Positions 1 through 9,361 are shown, counted from the first letter of the stretch. The stretch: DNA of 11,925 nt from Pseudomonadota bacterium (GCA_021780935.1 JAJXXT010000073.1:1-11925), one strand, 5' to 3'. The notes: a model not told the origin generated them from the letters alone. Numbers and translations: made by a program.

Positions 1-1138
1 GCGGCGATGAGCTTCGCGGCGCGCACGCGCCGCACCGGCACCGGGGCCGCCGCCGCCAGCGCCGGCGCCTGGTCGCCGGCCATCGCCATCACCATGAACA
101 GCCGCGCCAGTTCCGAGCCGATGAAAACAGGGGTCGCCGCCAGCACCGGCGCGATCACCGCCGAGCCGCCGCGCCAGGCGCCGATCAGCACCGGCAGGAG
201 GTAGACACCCTGATACAGCGCGCGCCCGACCAGCCCTGGCGTGCGCCAGACCAGCCGCCACTCCTTGGCCAGCAGCACGCGCCACGAGCCGGTGCGGAAG
301 CGCGGCGTCGAGGTGGCGCGACGCACGACGCGGCGGGCGATGTTGTCAAAGCCGCCGCGTGCAAAACGCCGCTCCACCAGCGCCGCCGCCAGCCCCGCCA
401 TGGCGACCGCGACGGCGATGCAGACCAGCAGCTTCGCAACCGAGCCCATCGCCGCCTCCGCCGGCCACCACAGCATTGCGCGCAACCCGCCGCCATGCGG
501 ATGCAGCGCCCGCCACAGCGCCCGGCGCTGCGGGGCCGCCAGCACGGCCCGCACCTGGCTGCCGACGAAGACCGAACCGCCCGCGAGCATGGAAAACGCC
601 AGCACAATCGTGCGCATGGTGCGCAGGCCCACGATGTCGCGCAAAAACACGGCAAGCGTCACCGACAGCGCCGCGGTGAACAGCGCGAGGGCGGCGATCA
701 GCGGATAGATGGCCAGTGCGGCCGGCGTGATCACGAGGGCCAGCGCATCGGCCATGGTGCCGGCGATCACCAGCCACAGCCAGCCGGCGCTGACCGCGAT
801 CGCGGCCATGCGCGCGCGCAGAATGGTACGCAACGGCAACGGAGCCGAGGCGAGCCAGGCGAGATCGCGACCCTCGTACAGCACATCGACCGACTGGCGC
901 AGCGCCTGCATCAGCATCAGCCCGGTGATGTAGACGAGGCCGACCGTGCTCGCGGCCACGAAGTCGGCGCGGGTCCAGCGCAGAAGATGCAGCGATTCCA
1001 CAACGCCAAACGCCGCGAGATGCAGCAGCACCGCAAGACACAGCACCGCGAGCGGGAAGGAAACGCCGAGCCGCGCCAGCCCGCCGCGCCGCCACGCCAG
1101 GCGCAGCTCGTGGCGCAGCAGAAAGCCCAGCGAGGGTG

Positions 1139-1142
<4 letters not shown>
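1..1142 (-). CDS. ABC-2-type exporter permease subunit (3' end outside window)
   Basis: Integral membrane subunit of an ABC transporter, probably an exporter, partnered by the ATPase encoded just upstream. I read it from a GTG at 1142-1140 that overlaps the ATPase stop as GTGA; the frame stays open to the window edge (380 codons seen). Hydrophobic stretches lie near residues 26-47, 62-81, 112-135, 137-165, 178-195, 233-255 and 310-345. An internal duplication is visible: residues 7-20 (FLLRHELRLAWRRG) resemble 289-302 (VLLAKEWRLVWRTP), and the segment around 86-112 (EGRDLAWLASAPLPLRTILR) resembles 356-378 (GDQAPALAAAAPVPVRRVRA). The motif of an acidic residue, then LxxxAPxPxR, recurs in ABC-2 exporter permeases. 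The polypeptide may therefore be two fused permease halves. The substrate cannot be told. The GTG start is inferred from coupling and reading frame; the C-terminus is missing. Confidence 0.82.
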
Positions 1143-1917
<775 letters not shown>

Positions 1918-1921
<4 letters not shown>

Positions 1922-3372
1922 CCGCCGGCGGAACGGCCCCCCGTGGACGTTGGGCCGGCGGACATGGTGAATGGCGGCTCCAGCCCCGCGGGCAGCGGGC
2001 AGCGATACGGCGTGGCGGCGAGCCGCGCCTGATGCTCCGCCTTGGCGCGGGCGAGCAGCGCCGGGTCCTTCAGCACCTCGATCGCGGTGGAGGCCATCAC
2101 CTTCGCGGTATGCACCATGCCGGTATGCGCCGCCGGCGTCTTGCCCTGCGCGGTGAGCTGCCAGGAATGGCCCGCCGTGCCGATCGCATAGGTGGCACCG
2201 CGCGCCTGCACCGTGGGCACCGCCCAGGAGACGTCGCCCACATCGGTCGAGCCCACCATCTTCTCGCCCACCGCGTCGAGCGGCACGATCAGCCGGCACA
2301 GCGGCATGTCCCGGTCCGGTTTGACACCGAAACGACGAAACGCGGAGGTGATATCGTCCTCCCGCACCGTCGCACGGATCTGGTTGGCGAAAACCTCGTC
2401 CTCCTGGCTGAAGGGGGGCGGCCCGAGACGCTGGAAGGCGTCATACATCGTCTGCTCCAGCGGCTTGTTGCCGAGCAGGTTGGACATCGCGCTGACCACG
2501 TTGTGGGTCATCCGGGTTTCGGTCATCAGCGCCGCGCCCTCGGCGATCCGCACCACCCGTCCGGTCAGCGCGAACAGCTCCGCGAGTTCCGCCGCCCGCA
2601 CGAGGTAGCGCACCACGGTCTTCGCCTGCACCACGTTCGGCGCGATCCCGCCGGCATCGAGATAGGCGGCATGCACGCGCGCGTCGGAGGGCATGTGCTC
2701 GCGCAGATAGTTCACGCCGACGCTCATCAGTTCCGTCGCGTCGAGCGCCGAGCGGCCAAGATGCGGGCTCGCGGCGGCGTGGCTGGCGCGGCCCTCGAAG
2801 GTGAAATCCACCTGCATCACCGCCAGCGAGATCGCCGGGTTGACGCCCGAGAGCGGGGCCGGATGCCAGGAGATGGCGATGTCCACGTCGTCGAAGGCGC
2901 CGTCGCGCACCATGAAGGTCTTGGCCGCACCGCCCTCCTCGGCCGGGCAGCCATAGTAGCGCACGCGGCCCTTGACGCCGTTGGCCGCCAGCCAGTCCTT
3001 CACCGCGGCGGCGGCCAGCATCGCCCCGGCGCCCAGCAGGTTGTGGCCGCAGCCATGGCCGGCGCCGCCCTGGCTGAGCGGCTGGTGCTCCGCCACCCCC
3101 GCCGCCTGCGACAGGCCGGGCAGCGCGTCATATTCGCCGAGGATGGCGATCACCGGCCCGTCCTCGCCGGCCTCGCCCACCACGGCGGTCGGGATGCCGG
3201 CGATGCCGGTCTGGACGCGGAAGCCTTCGCGCTCAAGCTGCTCGACATGGGAGGCAAGGGAGCGCTGCTCCAGAAAATTCAGCTCCGGCGTGTCCCATAC
3301 CTGGTCGGAAAGCCTCGTGTAGTCGGCGCGCTTGGTATCGACGATGTCCCAGACGGGGTCGGTGTTCTGCAT
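1918..3372 (-). CDS. M20 family metallo-amidohydrolase, AbgB-like
   Basis: Predicted cytoplasmic zinc-dependent amidohydrolase (484 aa) of the M20D group, most like AbgB, the p-aminobenzoyl-glutamate hydrolase B subunit. Visible: GEYDALPGLSQ (79-89), the metal-site motif GHGCGHN (105-111, Cys108 and His110), PAEEGGAAK (143-151) with the catalytic and metal glutamates, SWHPAP (169-173, His170), a lid/dimerisation region with GRASHAAASPHLGRSALDA (194-212), and STDVGDVSW (375-383) with GHSW before a C-terminal TGMVH. No signal peptide. I chose the ATG at 3372 because AAGGA lies 8 nt upstream and its N-terminus aligns with the family. An in-frame ATG at 3399 overlaps the rsmI stop (ATGA) and is the alternative, adding nine residues. 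No abgA-like partner is adjacent, so AbgB-like activity on folate breakdown products is only one possibility; another N-acyl amino acid or dipeptide substrate is equally open. Confidence 0.9.
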
Positions 3373-3380
3373 GGGGGATT

Positions 3381-3385
3381 TCCTT
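3381..3385 (-). promoter_or_regulatory. Ribosome binding site deciding the hydrolase start
   Basis: Read on the minus strand, AAGGA stands 8 nt before the ATG at 3372. This is the best Shine-Dalgarno in the minus-strand operon and is the reason for preferring 3372 over the upstream ATG at 3399. Confidence 0.65.
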
Positions 3386-3395
3386 TCGGCCGGCA

Positions 3396-4289
3396 TCATT
3401 CCCCGCCCGCGCCCGGCTGGGAAGCCCGCAGCGCCAGCGCATAGACCTCGCGGCGCGGCCGCCCGGTGGCCGCGGCGACACGCGCCACCGCTTCCTTGAG
3501 CGAGGTTTCAGCCAGTGCCGCGCGCAGCAGGGCATCGAGATCGGCCGCCGCCGGGGCCTCGGCCGTGCCGCCGGCGACAACGAGCGTGATCTCGCCGCGC
3601 GCCTCCGTCGCCGCGTAATGCGTCGCGAGCCCGGCCAGCGTGCCGCGGCGCACCTCCTCGAAATGCTTGGTCAGCTCCCGCGCCACCGCGGCCTGGCGCT
3701 CCCCGAGCATGGCGGCGGCATCGGCCAGCGCCTCGCCCAGCCGGTGCGGCGCCTCGTGCCAGATCAGCGTCGCGGCCAGGCCCGCGCCCTCCCAGCGGGC
3801 GATATCGGCGAAGGCGGCGCGGCGGGCGGCGGCACGCGGCGGCAGGAAGCCGAGGAACAGATAGGGGTGCGGCGGCAGGCCGGAGAGCGTGAGCGCCATC
3901 AGCGCCGCGTTGGCGCCGGGGGTGGCCGTCACCGCGTGCCCGGCGGCGATGGCCGCGCGCACCAGCCGGTAGCCGGGGTCGGAGAGCAGCGGCGTACCGG
4001 CGTCCGAGACCAGCGCCAGTCGCGCGCCGGCGGCGAGGCGCGCCAGCAGCCCGGGCACCTCCCGCGCCTCGTTATGGTCGTGCAGCGGATGCAGGCGGGC
4101 GGTGATGCCCAGCGCCGTGAACAGCCGCCGCGTCACCCGCGAATCCTCGCAGAGCACGAGGTCGGCGGCGGCCAGCGCCGCGCGCGCCCGCGGTGTGATA
4201 TCAGCGAGGTTGCCGATAGGCACGGAAACCAGCACAAGGCCCCCGGGACAGGCCGAATCAGGGGTGGATACCGATGCGTCGTCGGACAT
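3396..4289 (-). CDS. rsmI: 16S rRNA (cytidine(1402)-2'-O)-methyltransferase
   Basis: RsmI (YraL) methylates the 2'-O of C1402 in the ribosomal decoding centre using S-adenosylmethionine; it belongs to the tetrapyrrole-methylase fold. The 297-residue length fits. Motifs follow the known order: VPIGNLADITPRA (23-35), CEDSRVTRR (47-55), LHDHNE (69-74), SDAGTPLLSDPGYRLV (95-110), TPGANAA (123-129), GFLPP (147-151), and ARELTKHFEEVRRG (203-216). The ATG at 4289 is supported by GAGGAG 5 nt upstream on the minus strand; the first 16 codons are extra relative to the conserved core. Its first 16 bp overlap the start of the divergent lppC gene, as neighbours in the E. coli yraL/yraM pair but more tightly packed. 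It heads the minus-strand run with the hydrolase and ABC exporter genes. Confidence 0.96.
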   Translation of the reverse strand: MSDDASVSTPDSACPGGLVLVSVPIGNLADITPRARAALAAADLVLCEDSRVTRRLFTALGITARLHPLHDHNEAREVPGLLARLAAGARLALVSDAGTPLLSDPGYRLVRAAIAAGHAVTATPGANAALMALTLSGLPPHPYLFLGFLPPRAAARRAAFADIARWEGAGLAATLIWHEAPHRLGEALADAAAMLGERQAAVARELTKHFEEVRRGTLAGLATHYAATEARGEITLVVAGGTAEAPAAADLDALLRAALAETSLKEAVARVAAATGRPRREVYALALRASQPGAGGE

Positions 4290-5542
4290 GCATGCTCCTC
4301 GCGGCGAGCGTAGCACTCGCCGGTTGCAGCGCCGAAAGCGGGTTTGGCGGCGGCGGCGGCCAGGCCGGTCCGGCGCTATCCCTCGCACCCGGTGCCGGCG
4401 GCCCCAGCAGGCGCCCGCCGAACGGGCGTGGCGTCGCCCTGCTGGCCCCGCTGTCCGGCCCCAACGCGGCACTCGGCCCGGTGCTGGTGGCGGCGGCCAG
4501 GCTTGCCCTTTCCGTTCCCGGCTCGCCGCCGCTCGCCGTGCACGACACGTTCGGCACGCCCGATGGGGCTGCGGCCGCCGCAAGCGCGGCCATCGGTGCC
4601 GGTGCCGGTCTGCTGCTCGGGCCGCTGACCGCAGGCGAGACCGCCGGCGCGGCGCACGCGGCACAGGCGGCGGGGGTGGGCATGCTTGCCTTCACCAACG
4701 ACCCCGCCGTCGCCCGGCCCGGGGTCTGGACCCTGGGCATCACGCCGCACCAGCAGGTGTTCCGCCTCGTCGCCGCGGCCAAGGCGGAGGGGCGGCAGCG
4801 CTTCGCCGCCCTGCTGGCGGACAGCCCATTCGGCCAGGCGATGGGCACAGCACTCGGCGCCGCCTGCCAGGCCGCCGGGCTCGGCCCCCCCGATATCCGC
4901 ACCCAGTCCACGACGATGGGCGGCCTGTCCGCCCAGGTGCGCGATCTGTCCGACTATGCCAACCGCCGCGGACCGCTCGAGGCGCAGATCCGCGCCCTGC
5001 GCGCGGCACGCCCCGCCGGCTGGTACCGGCGGGTGCAGGCGCTGCGACGCGCGCCGATCCCGCCGCCGCCGATCGACGCGCTGCTGCTCAGCGCCACCGG
5101 CGACACGCTGGTCGAGATCGCCTCCCTGCTGCCCTATTACGATCTCGACACGACGGTCATCCGCGTCATGGGCCCCGCATTGTGGGCGGACCCGCGGCTG
5201 CGCGCCGGGGCGCGCATCGGCGGCGCCTGGTATGCGGCACCCGACCCTGCGGATCGCGCGGATTTCGTCAGCCGCGCCGCCACCGCCGGCGGGCCACCGC
5301 CACCCGCCATCGCCGACATCGCCTATGACGCCGCCTCGGTCGCGCGGGTGGTGGCGGATCAGGGCGGATTTTCACGCGCCTCGCTCGAACGCCCTGGCGG
5401 TTTCGCGGGGGCGGATGGCGTCTTTGAGCTGATGCGCGGCGGCGGGGTGCGCCGTGCGCTCGCGGTGTTCAGCGTCGCCGCCGGTGGTGCCGACACCATC
5501 GCCTCGCCGGCGCCAAGCTCGATCACCGGGCCCGAGATCTGA
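4274..5542 (+). CDS. lppC: Penicillin-binding protein activator lipoprotein, LppC/LpoA family
   Basis: Predicted outer-membrane lipoprotein (422 aa) related to LpoA, which activates a bifunctional class A penicillin-binding protein (PBP1a in E. coli). A basic n-region MRRR, hydrophobic stretch and lipobox LAGC put the acylated cysteine at residue 18; the following Ser, not Asp, favours outer-membrane sorting. A Gly/Pro-rich linker to about residue 50 leads into a periplasmic-binding-protein type I-like domain: VALLAPLSGPNAALGPVLVAAARLAL, then LLGPLTAGETAGAA, then FALLADSPFGQAMG, then DALLLSATGDTLVEIASLLPYYDL. The E. coli protein also has an N-terminal TPR domain, which is absent here, as usual in alphaproteobacteria. 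ATG 4274 is chosen over 4292 because it supplies the basic n-region and has AGGGG 9 nt upstream. A divergent rsmI neighbour supports the call. A general amino-acid-binding-like protein is the weaker alternative. Confidence 0.85.
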   Translation: MRRRTCMLLAASVALAGCSAESGFGGGGGQAGPALSLAPGAGGPSRRPPNGRGVALLAPLSGPNAALGPVLVAAARLALSVPGSPPLAVHDTFGTPDGAAAAASAAIGAGAGLLLGPLTAGETAGAAHAAQAAGVGMLAFTNDPAVARPGVWTLGITPHQQVFRLVAAAKAEGRQRFAALLADSPFGQAMGTALGAACQAAGLGPPDIRTQSTTMGGLSAQVRDLSDYANRRGPLEAQIRALRAARPAGWYRRVQALRRAPIPPPPIDALLLSATGDTLVEIASLLPYYDLDTTVIRVMGPALWADPRLRAGARIGGAWYAAPDPADRADFVSRAATAGGPPPPAIADIAYDAASVARVVADQGGFSRASLERPGGFAGADGVFELMRGGGVRRALAVFSVAAGGADTIASPAPSSITGPEI

Positions 5543-5588
5543 CCGCGCGGGCCGCCCGGAAGGCGCTGCCGGTCACGCGACGGCACCG
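5543..5588. other. Short gap between lppC and kinase gene
   Basis: Forty-six bases with no convincing terminator, promoter or ribosome site near the kinase ATG. The close spacing and same direction suggest that the kinase gene is cotranscribed with lppC. Confidence 0.4.
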
Positions 5589-6995
5589 ATGAACGGCGGC
5601 CCCGTCCTTGGCAGTCTCGCTCTCGCGGCGGCGCCGCTGCTCGGTGTGCTGGTGCTGGCCGCCGGGGGATGGATCGGCGTCTGGCCGGCCCTGCTGATCG
5701 CCGCCGCCAGCCTCGCCGGCAGCGCGGTGGTCCTGGCCCGATGGGCACGCGACCTGCACTGGCTGGAGGCCGCGCTGCGCCATGCCGCCTCCGGCGACAC
5801 GAAGGCCCTGTCGCGCGCCGCCGCCGAGAAGCTGCTGCCCGGCGCCGGGCGCATCGCCGTCGGCATCGAGCGGCTGGCGCGCACGCTGGCCGCCCGCGGC
5901 GAGGAACTGACCGCGCTGTCGCGGGCCAGCGAGGCGATCGTCGAGCGCCTGCCCGACCCGCTGATCGTGCTCGGCCCGCAGCGCGAGGTGCTGCGCGCCA
6001 ATGCCGCGGCACGCGCGGCCTTCGGCACCGAGATCGCGGCGGTGCTGCGCCACCCGGTGCTGCGCGAGGCGATCGAGCGCGCCTGGCGCAGCGGCGAGAC
6101 CGCGAGTGCCGAAATCCGCCTGCCGGTGCCCACCGAGCGCGAGGTCGCGGCAACCGTGCTGCCGTTCGACCCGCCGCTCGCCGATGGCGGCCGCGCGATC
6201 CTCGTGCTCTCCGACCGCTCCCGCGAGCGGGCGCTGGAGCGGATGCGGGCGGATTTCGTCGCCAATGCCAGCCACGAGCTGCGCACGCCGCTGGCCAGCC
6301 TGATGGGCTTCGTCGAGACGCTGCGCGGCCCGGCGGCGGATGACCGGCCGGCGCAGGAGCGCTTTCTCGGCATCATGGCCGAGCAGGCTCAGCGCATGGC
6401 GAACCTGATCGACGACCTGCTGTCGCTCTCGCGCATCGAAATGAGCGAGCACCAGGCGCCGTCCGAGGCCGTGGACCTCGTGGCACTCGCGGGGCGGGTG
6501 GCGGCCGGGTTCGAGCCGCGGCTGGCGGCGCGCGCGATGCGGCTCGACCTCGCGACGCAAGCGGGGTCGCCGGCGGAGTCGCGGACCAGGGTGCTGGGCG
6601 ACAGCGACCAGCTTGCGCAGGTGCTGCAGAACCTGGTGGACAACGCGGTGAAATACGGGCGCGAGGGGGGCGTGGTGCGTGTCAGCGTGCTGTCGGTGCA
6701 GGGCCCGCCGTGGCCAGCGCGACCGGGCGCAGCGCTCGGGGTCGCGGATGACGGGCCCGGCATCCCGCGCGCCCACCTCGCCCGGCTGACGGAGCGGTTC
6801 TACCGGGTGGACAAGGGCCGCTCGCGCGCCGCCGGCGGCACCGGACTTGGACTCGCCATCGTCAAGCACATCGTCAACCGCCATCGCGGCCAGTTGCTGA
6901 TCGAGAGCGAGGAGGGCAAGGGCGCTACCTTTACCGTCTGGCTGCCCCTGGCGGAGCCGAAAGCCCCACCAGCGCCGGTGGAGCCGAAACCATGA
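5589..6995 (+). CDS. PhoR-like membrane sensor histidine kinase
   Basis: Inner-membrane two-component sensor kinase (468 aa). Two hydrophobic segments (about 6-26 and 31-50) form a short hairpin with almost no periplasmic part. A linker follows, then a PAS-like region (about 111-212; EAIVERLPDPLIVLGPQREVLRANAAARAAFG). The HisKA helix has ADFVANASHELRTPLASLMG with phospho-acceptor His229 and an ExxT phosphatase motif, so both kinase and phosphatase activity are possible. The ATPase domain shows the N box NLVDNAVKYG (348-357), G1 ADDGPGI (387-393), F box RFYRVDKGRSR (403-413) and G2 GGTGLGLAIVKHIV (416-429). The layout resembles PhoR, but no pst, phoU or response-regulator gene lies in the window, so the phosphate role is uncertain. 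ATG 5589 is the first start after the lppC stop; its ribosome site is weak. The stop overlaps the next gene as ATGA. Confidence 0.92.
   Translation: MNGGPVLGSLALAAAPLLGVLVLAAGGWIGVWPALLIAAASLAGSAVVLARWARDLHWLEAALRHAASGDTKALSRAAAEKLLPGAGRIAVGIERLARTLAARGEELTALSRASEAIVERLPDPLIVLGPQREVLRANAAARAAFGTEIAAVLRHPVLREAIERAWRSGETASAEIRLPVPTEREVAATVLPFDPPLADGGRAILVLSDRSRERALERMRADFVANASHELRTPLASLMGFVETLRGPAADDRPAQERFLGIMAEQAQRMANLIDDLLSLSRIEMSEHQAPSEAVDLVALAGRVAAGFEPRLAARAMRLDLATQAGSPAESRTRVLGDSDQLAQVLQNLVDNAVKYGREGGVVRVSVLSVQGPPWPARPGAALGVADDGPGIPRAHLARLTERFYRVDKGRSRAAGGTGLGLAIVKHIVNRHRGQLLIESEEGKGATFTVWLPLAEPKAPPAPVEPKP
6980..6983 (+). promoter_or_regulatory. Ribosome binding site of the VOC gene
   Basis: GGAG lies 8 nt before the ATG at 6992, inside the end of the kinase gene. 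The in-frame ATG at 7007 has no comparable site, so 6992 is preferred. Confidence 0.55.
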
Positions 6996-7753
6996 CCGGC
7001 CAAACCATGACCAATGACGGCGTCGCGCGGGCAGTCGACCATGTGGGCGTGGTCGTCCACGACATCGCGGCGGCGCGGGCGGCTTGGACCCGTGCCGGGT
7101 TCGCGCCGACGCAGGCCGGGCGGATCATGCTGGGCCAGGGCTATGTCGAGCTGCTGGCGCCGGATGCCGCGCGGCCGAGCGCCACGCTCGCCGCGATGCT
7201 GGCCCAGGGTGAGGGTGCCCATGTCCTGAGCCTGCGCGTGGCGGAGGCGGACGAAGCGGCGGCGCGGCTGCGGCGCGCGGGCTTCGCCGCGGAGGTGGTG
7301 GAGAACGCGCGCCCGGGCGATGCACCGGGCAGCGGCACCGCGCGGTTCCGCCGCGTGCCGCTCACCGACACGCTGCCGCGACTGCAACTGATCGAGCACC
7401 CGACGCCAGGCGCGGTCTGGCACAGGGACCTGCTCGACCAGCCGAACGGCGCGCTGGGGCTTGCTGAGGTGATCGTCGTCGCCGACCCCGCGGCCGGCTT
7501 CGCGGCCCGGCTGTCGTTGGTGGCCGGGCGTGCGCTGACGCCGGCCGACGGCGGATTCCTGCTGCCACTCGGCGACAGCGCGGTGCGGGTGCTGCACCCG
7601 GAAGCGTTCCGCCGCCAGTGGCCGCCGGCGCTGCCGCCGGACGCCATGCCCCGCATCGCGGCCCTGGTGCTGCGCGGGGCCGCGGCGGCCAAACTCGATT
7701 TTCCCGGCCTTTCTCTGAGAATTCTCACACCCCAGGCGACCTCGCCGGGCTGA
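6992..7753 (+). CDS. VOC superfamily, glyoxalase-like domain protein
   Basis: Predicted soluble cytoplasmic protein (253 aa) of the vicinal-oxygen-chelate fold, similar to glyoxalase-like domain proteins. The first module opens with AVDHVGVVVHDIAAARAAWTRAGF (14-37), with His17 in the usual metal position, and continues to QGYVELLAPD, where the Glu is a likely second ligand. The next strand set reads GAHVLSLRVAEADEAAARLRRAGF. A second, more degenerate module follows LQLIEHPTPGAVWHRDLLDQPNGALGLAEVIVVAD. The substrate and reaction cannot be read from the sequence; relatives are dioxygenases, lyases, isomerases or resistance proteins. The ATG overlaps the kinase TGA by 4 bases (ATGA), which implies coupled translation and may point to a shared process. 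The 3' end contains an AT-rich 12-bp palindrome. Confidence 0.8.
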   Translation: MTGQTMTNDGVARAVDHVGVVVHDIAAARAAWTRAGFAPTQAGRIMLGQGYVELLAPDAARPSATLAAMLAQGEGAHVLSLRVAEADEAAARLRRAGFAAEVVENARPGDAPGSGTARFRRVPLTDTLPRLQLIEHPTPGAVWHRDLLDQPNGALGLAEVIVVADPAAGFAARLSLVAGRALTPADGGFLLPLGDSAVRVLHPEAFRRQWPPALPPDAMPRIAALVLRGAAAAKLDFPGLSLRILTPQATSPG

Positions 7754-7804
7754 CCCGCACGGTTAGGGCTTCTCCGGCGCGCGATAGCATCCGACAATCG
7801 AGTG
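7754..7804. other. Gap before the MFS gene
   Basis: About fifty bases between the VOC stop and the MFS start. I see no terminator hairpin with a T-run, no good -35/-10 pair and only a poor ribosome site, so it may be internal to the kinase-VOC transcript. Confidence 0.35.
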
Positions 7805-9301
7805 ATGGACGACAGCGAGGCGGTCGCCGCCAGCAGCGTAGAGGGCAGCCTGCCGGACCCCAGCGCGCCGCCTGCGCCACCGCGCATGGCGCGGGTCGGC
7901 GGCATCAGCGCCACGGCACGCATGACGGCGCTGATCGTGGCAACCGCGCTGTTCATGCAGAACCTCGACTCCACGGTGGTCTCGACGGCCCTGCCGACGA
8001 TGGCGCGAGCCTTCGGTGTCGCGCCCGTCCATATGAACGTGGCCCTCACCTCCTATCTGCTGGCACTCGCCGCCTTCATCCCGGCGAGCGGCTGGGTGGC
8101 GGACCGGTATGGTCCGCGCAATGTGTTCCGCGCCGCCATCCTGGTCTTCACCGTGGGTTCCATCGCCTGCGGTGCCGCCAACTCGCTGCCGCAACTGGTG
8201 CTCGCGCGCGTCCTCCAGGGCGCGGGCGGCGCGATGATGGTGCCGGTGGGGCGGCTGCTGCTGCTGCGCTCGATCGCGAAGTCCGAGGTGGTGGCGGCGA
8301 TGGCGTGGCTGACCATGCCCGCGCTGATCGGCCCGCTGGTCGGCCCGCCGGTCGGCGGTTTCATCGTCACCTGGTTCTCCTGGCGCTGGGTGTTCGACAT
8401 CAACATCCCGATCGGGGTGCTGGGTATCGTTCTGGTTTCGATTTATTTCGAGGACACCCGCGAACACCAGGCCACTCGTTTCGATGTCGTCGGTTTCGTG
8501 TTTTCGGCGGTGGCCATGGCCGCCACCGTCTTCGCGCTGGAGACGATCGGGCGCGGCATGGTGGCACCCGGGCTGCCGGTGGGCGCGCTGGTGCTCGGGC
8601 TCGCCGCCATCGGCGGCTATGCCTGGCACGCGCGGCGGACGCGGATGCCGCTGCTCGATCTGTCGTTGTTCCGCCTGCCGACTTTTCTGGTGCCGGTTTT
8701 TGCCGGCACGCTGTTCCGCATCGGCGTCGGCGCGGTGCCGTTCCTGCTACCGATGATGCTGCAGCTCGGCTTCGGGCTGTCGCCGCTGCAATCCGGCATG
8801 ATCACGCTGGCCGGTTCCGCCGGCGCGCTGGTGATGAAGCCGGTGGCGGTGGGGTTGCTGCGACGCACCGGCTTTCGCGCCACGCTGGTCTGGAACGGGG
8901 TGCTGTCCACGGTTTCGCTGGCGATCGTCGGCTTCTTCCGCCCCTCCTGGCCGATGGTCGCGATTTATCTGGTGCTGCTGACCGGCGGCTTCCTGCGCTC
9001 GCTGCAGTTCACCGCGTTCAACTCCCTCGCCTACGCCGATATCCCGCGCGAGCGCATGAGTGCGGCAACCAGCCTCTATTCCACGATCCAGCATCTCTCG
9101 ACCACGCTCGGCGTCTCGGCGGGGGCCGCGATCCTCGCGGTCTCGATGGCCGCGAGCGGCCATACGGGGCCGCAACTGTCGGATTTCACCGTCGGATTCC
9201 TCGGCGTGAGCCTCGTGATGCTGCTGGCGGCACCGGCCGCGCTGCTGATGCCGCGCGCCGCGGGCGATGAAATGAGCGGGCATCGCGCCCACGAGGAATA
9301 G
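7805..9301 (+). CDS. MFS exporter, DHA2 (EmrB/QacA) family
   Basis: Inner-membrane proton-driven efflux transporter (498 aa) of the 14-helix DHA2 group, which exports drugs or other toxic organic compounds. Hydrophobic segments number about 14 between residues 41 and 483. Family motifs are present: D1 LDSTVVSTALPTM (54-66), motif A GWVADRYGPRNVF (96-108), motif B LVLARVLQGAGGAMMVPVGR (131-150) with its Arg135, and motif C GPLVGPPVGGFI (176-187), the antiporter signature. The N-terminal 35 residues are Ser/Pro/Ala-rich and cytoplasmic. The ATG at 7805 follows directly on an in-frame GTG at 7802, which could serve instead. No membrane-fusion (EmrA-like) partner or regulator is adjacent, so this may be a stand-alone exporter. 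Substrate unknown. Confidence 0.93.
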   Translation: MDDSEAVAASSVEGSLPDPSAPPAPPRMARVGGISATARMTALIVATALFMQNLDSTVVSTALPTMARAFGVAPVHMNVALTSYLLALAAFIPASGWVADRYGPRNVFRAAILVFTVGSIACGAANSLPQLVLARVLQGAGGAMMVPVGRLLLLRSIAKSEVVAAMAWLTMPALIGPLVGPPVGGFIVTWFSWRWVFDINIPIGVLGIVLVSIYFEDTREHQATRFDVVGFVFSAVAMAATVFALETIGRGMVAPGLPVGALVLGLAAIGGYAWHARRTRMPLLDLSLFRLPTFLVPVFAGTLFRIGVGAVPFLLPMMLQLGFGLSPLQSGMITLAGSAGALVMKPVAVGLLRRTGFRATLVWNGVLSTVSLAIVGFFRPSWPMVAIYLVLLTGGFLRSLQFTAFNSLAYADIPRERMSAATSLYSTIQHLSTTLGVSAGAAILAVSMAASGHTGPQLSDFTVGFLGVSLVMLLAAPAALLMPRAAGDEMSGHRAHEE

Positions 9302-9349
9302 CCGGGCCGCGACCACGGCACGCATTGGCCGACGCTGTATCCGGCTGGA

Positions 9350-9356
9350 CATAACG
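9350..9356 (+). promoter_or_regulatory. Extra ModE-like half-site
   Basis: CATAACG here is an exact direct repeat of CATAACG at 9402-9408. Its ATAACGC (9351-9357) is also the reverse complement of GCGTTAT at 9384-9390. It lies upstream of the main operator, where it could serve a second regulator dimer or be coincidental. Confidence 0.35.
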
Positions 9357-9361
9357 CGCGG

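Noticed and set aside
1922..2299. Upstream extension of the ABC ATPase frame
   Set aside because: Low-complexity Arg/Gly sequence inside the hydrolase gene; the ATG at 1921 gives a normal-length ATPase with an ATGA overlap.
5454..5588. Upstream start for the kinase within lppC
   Set aside because: It would overlap lppC by about 90 bp and add an Arg/Pro-rich stretch unlike a kinase N-terminus.
9302..9345. Terminator after the MFS gene
   Set aside because: GC-rich, but with no stable stem followed by a T-run.
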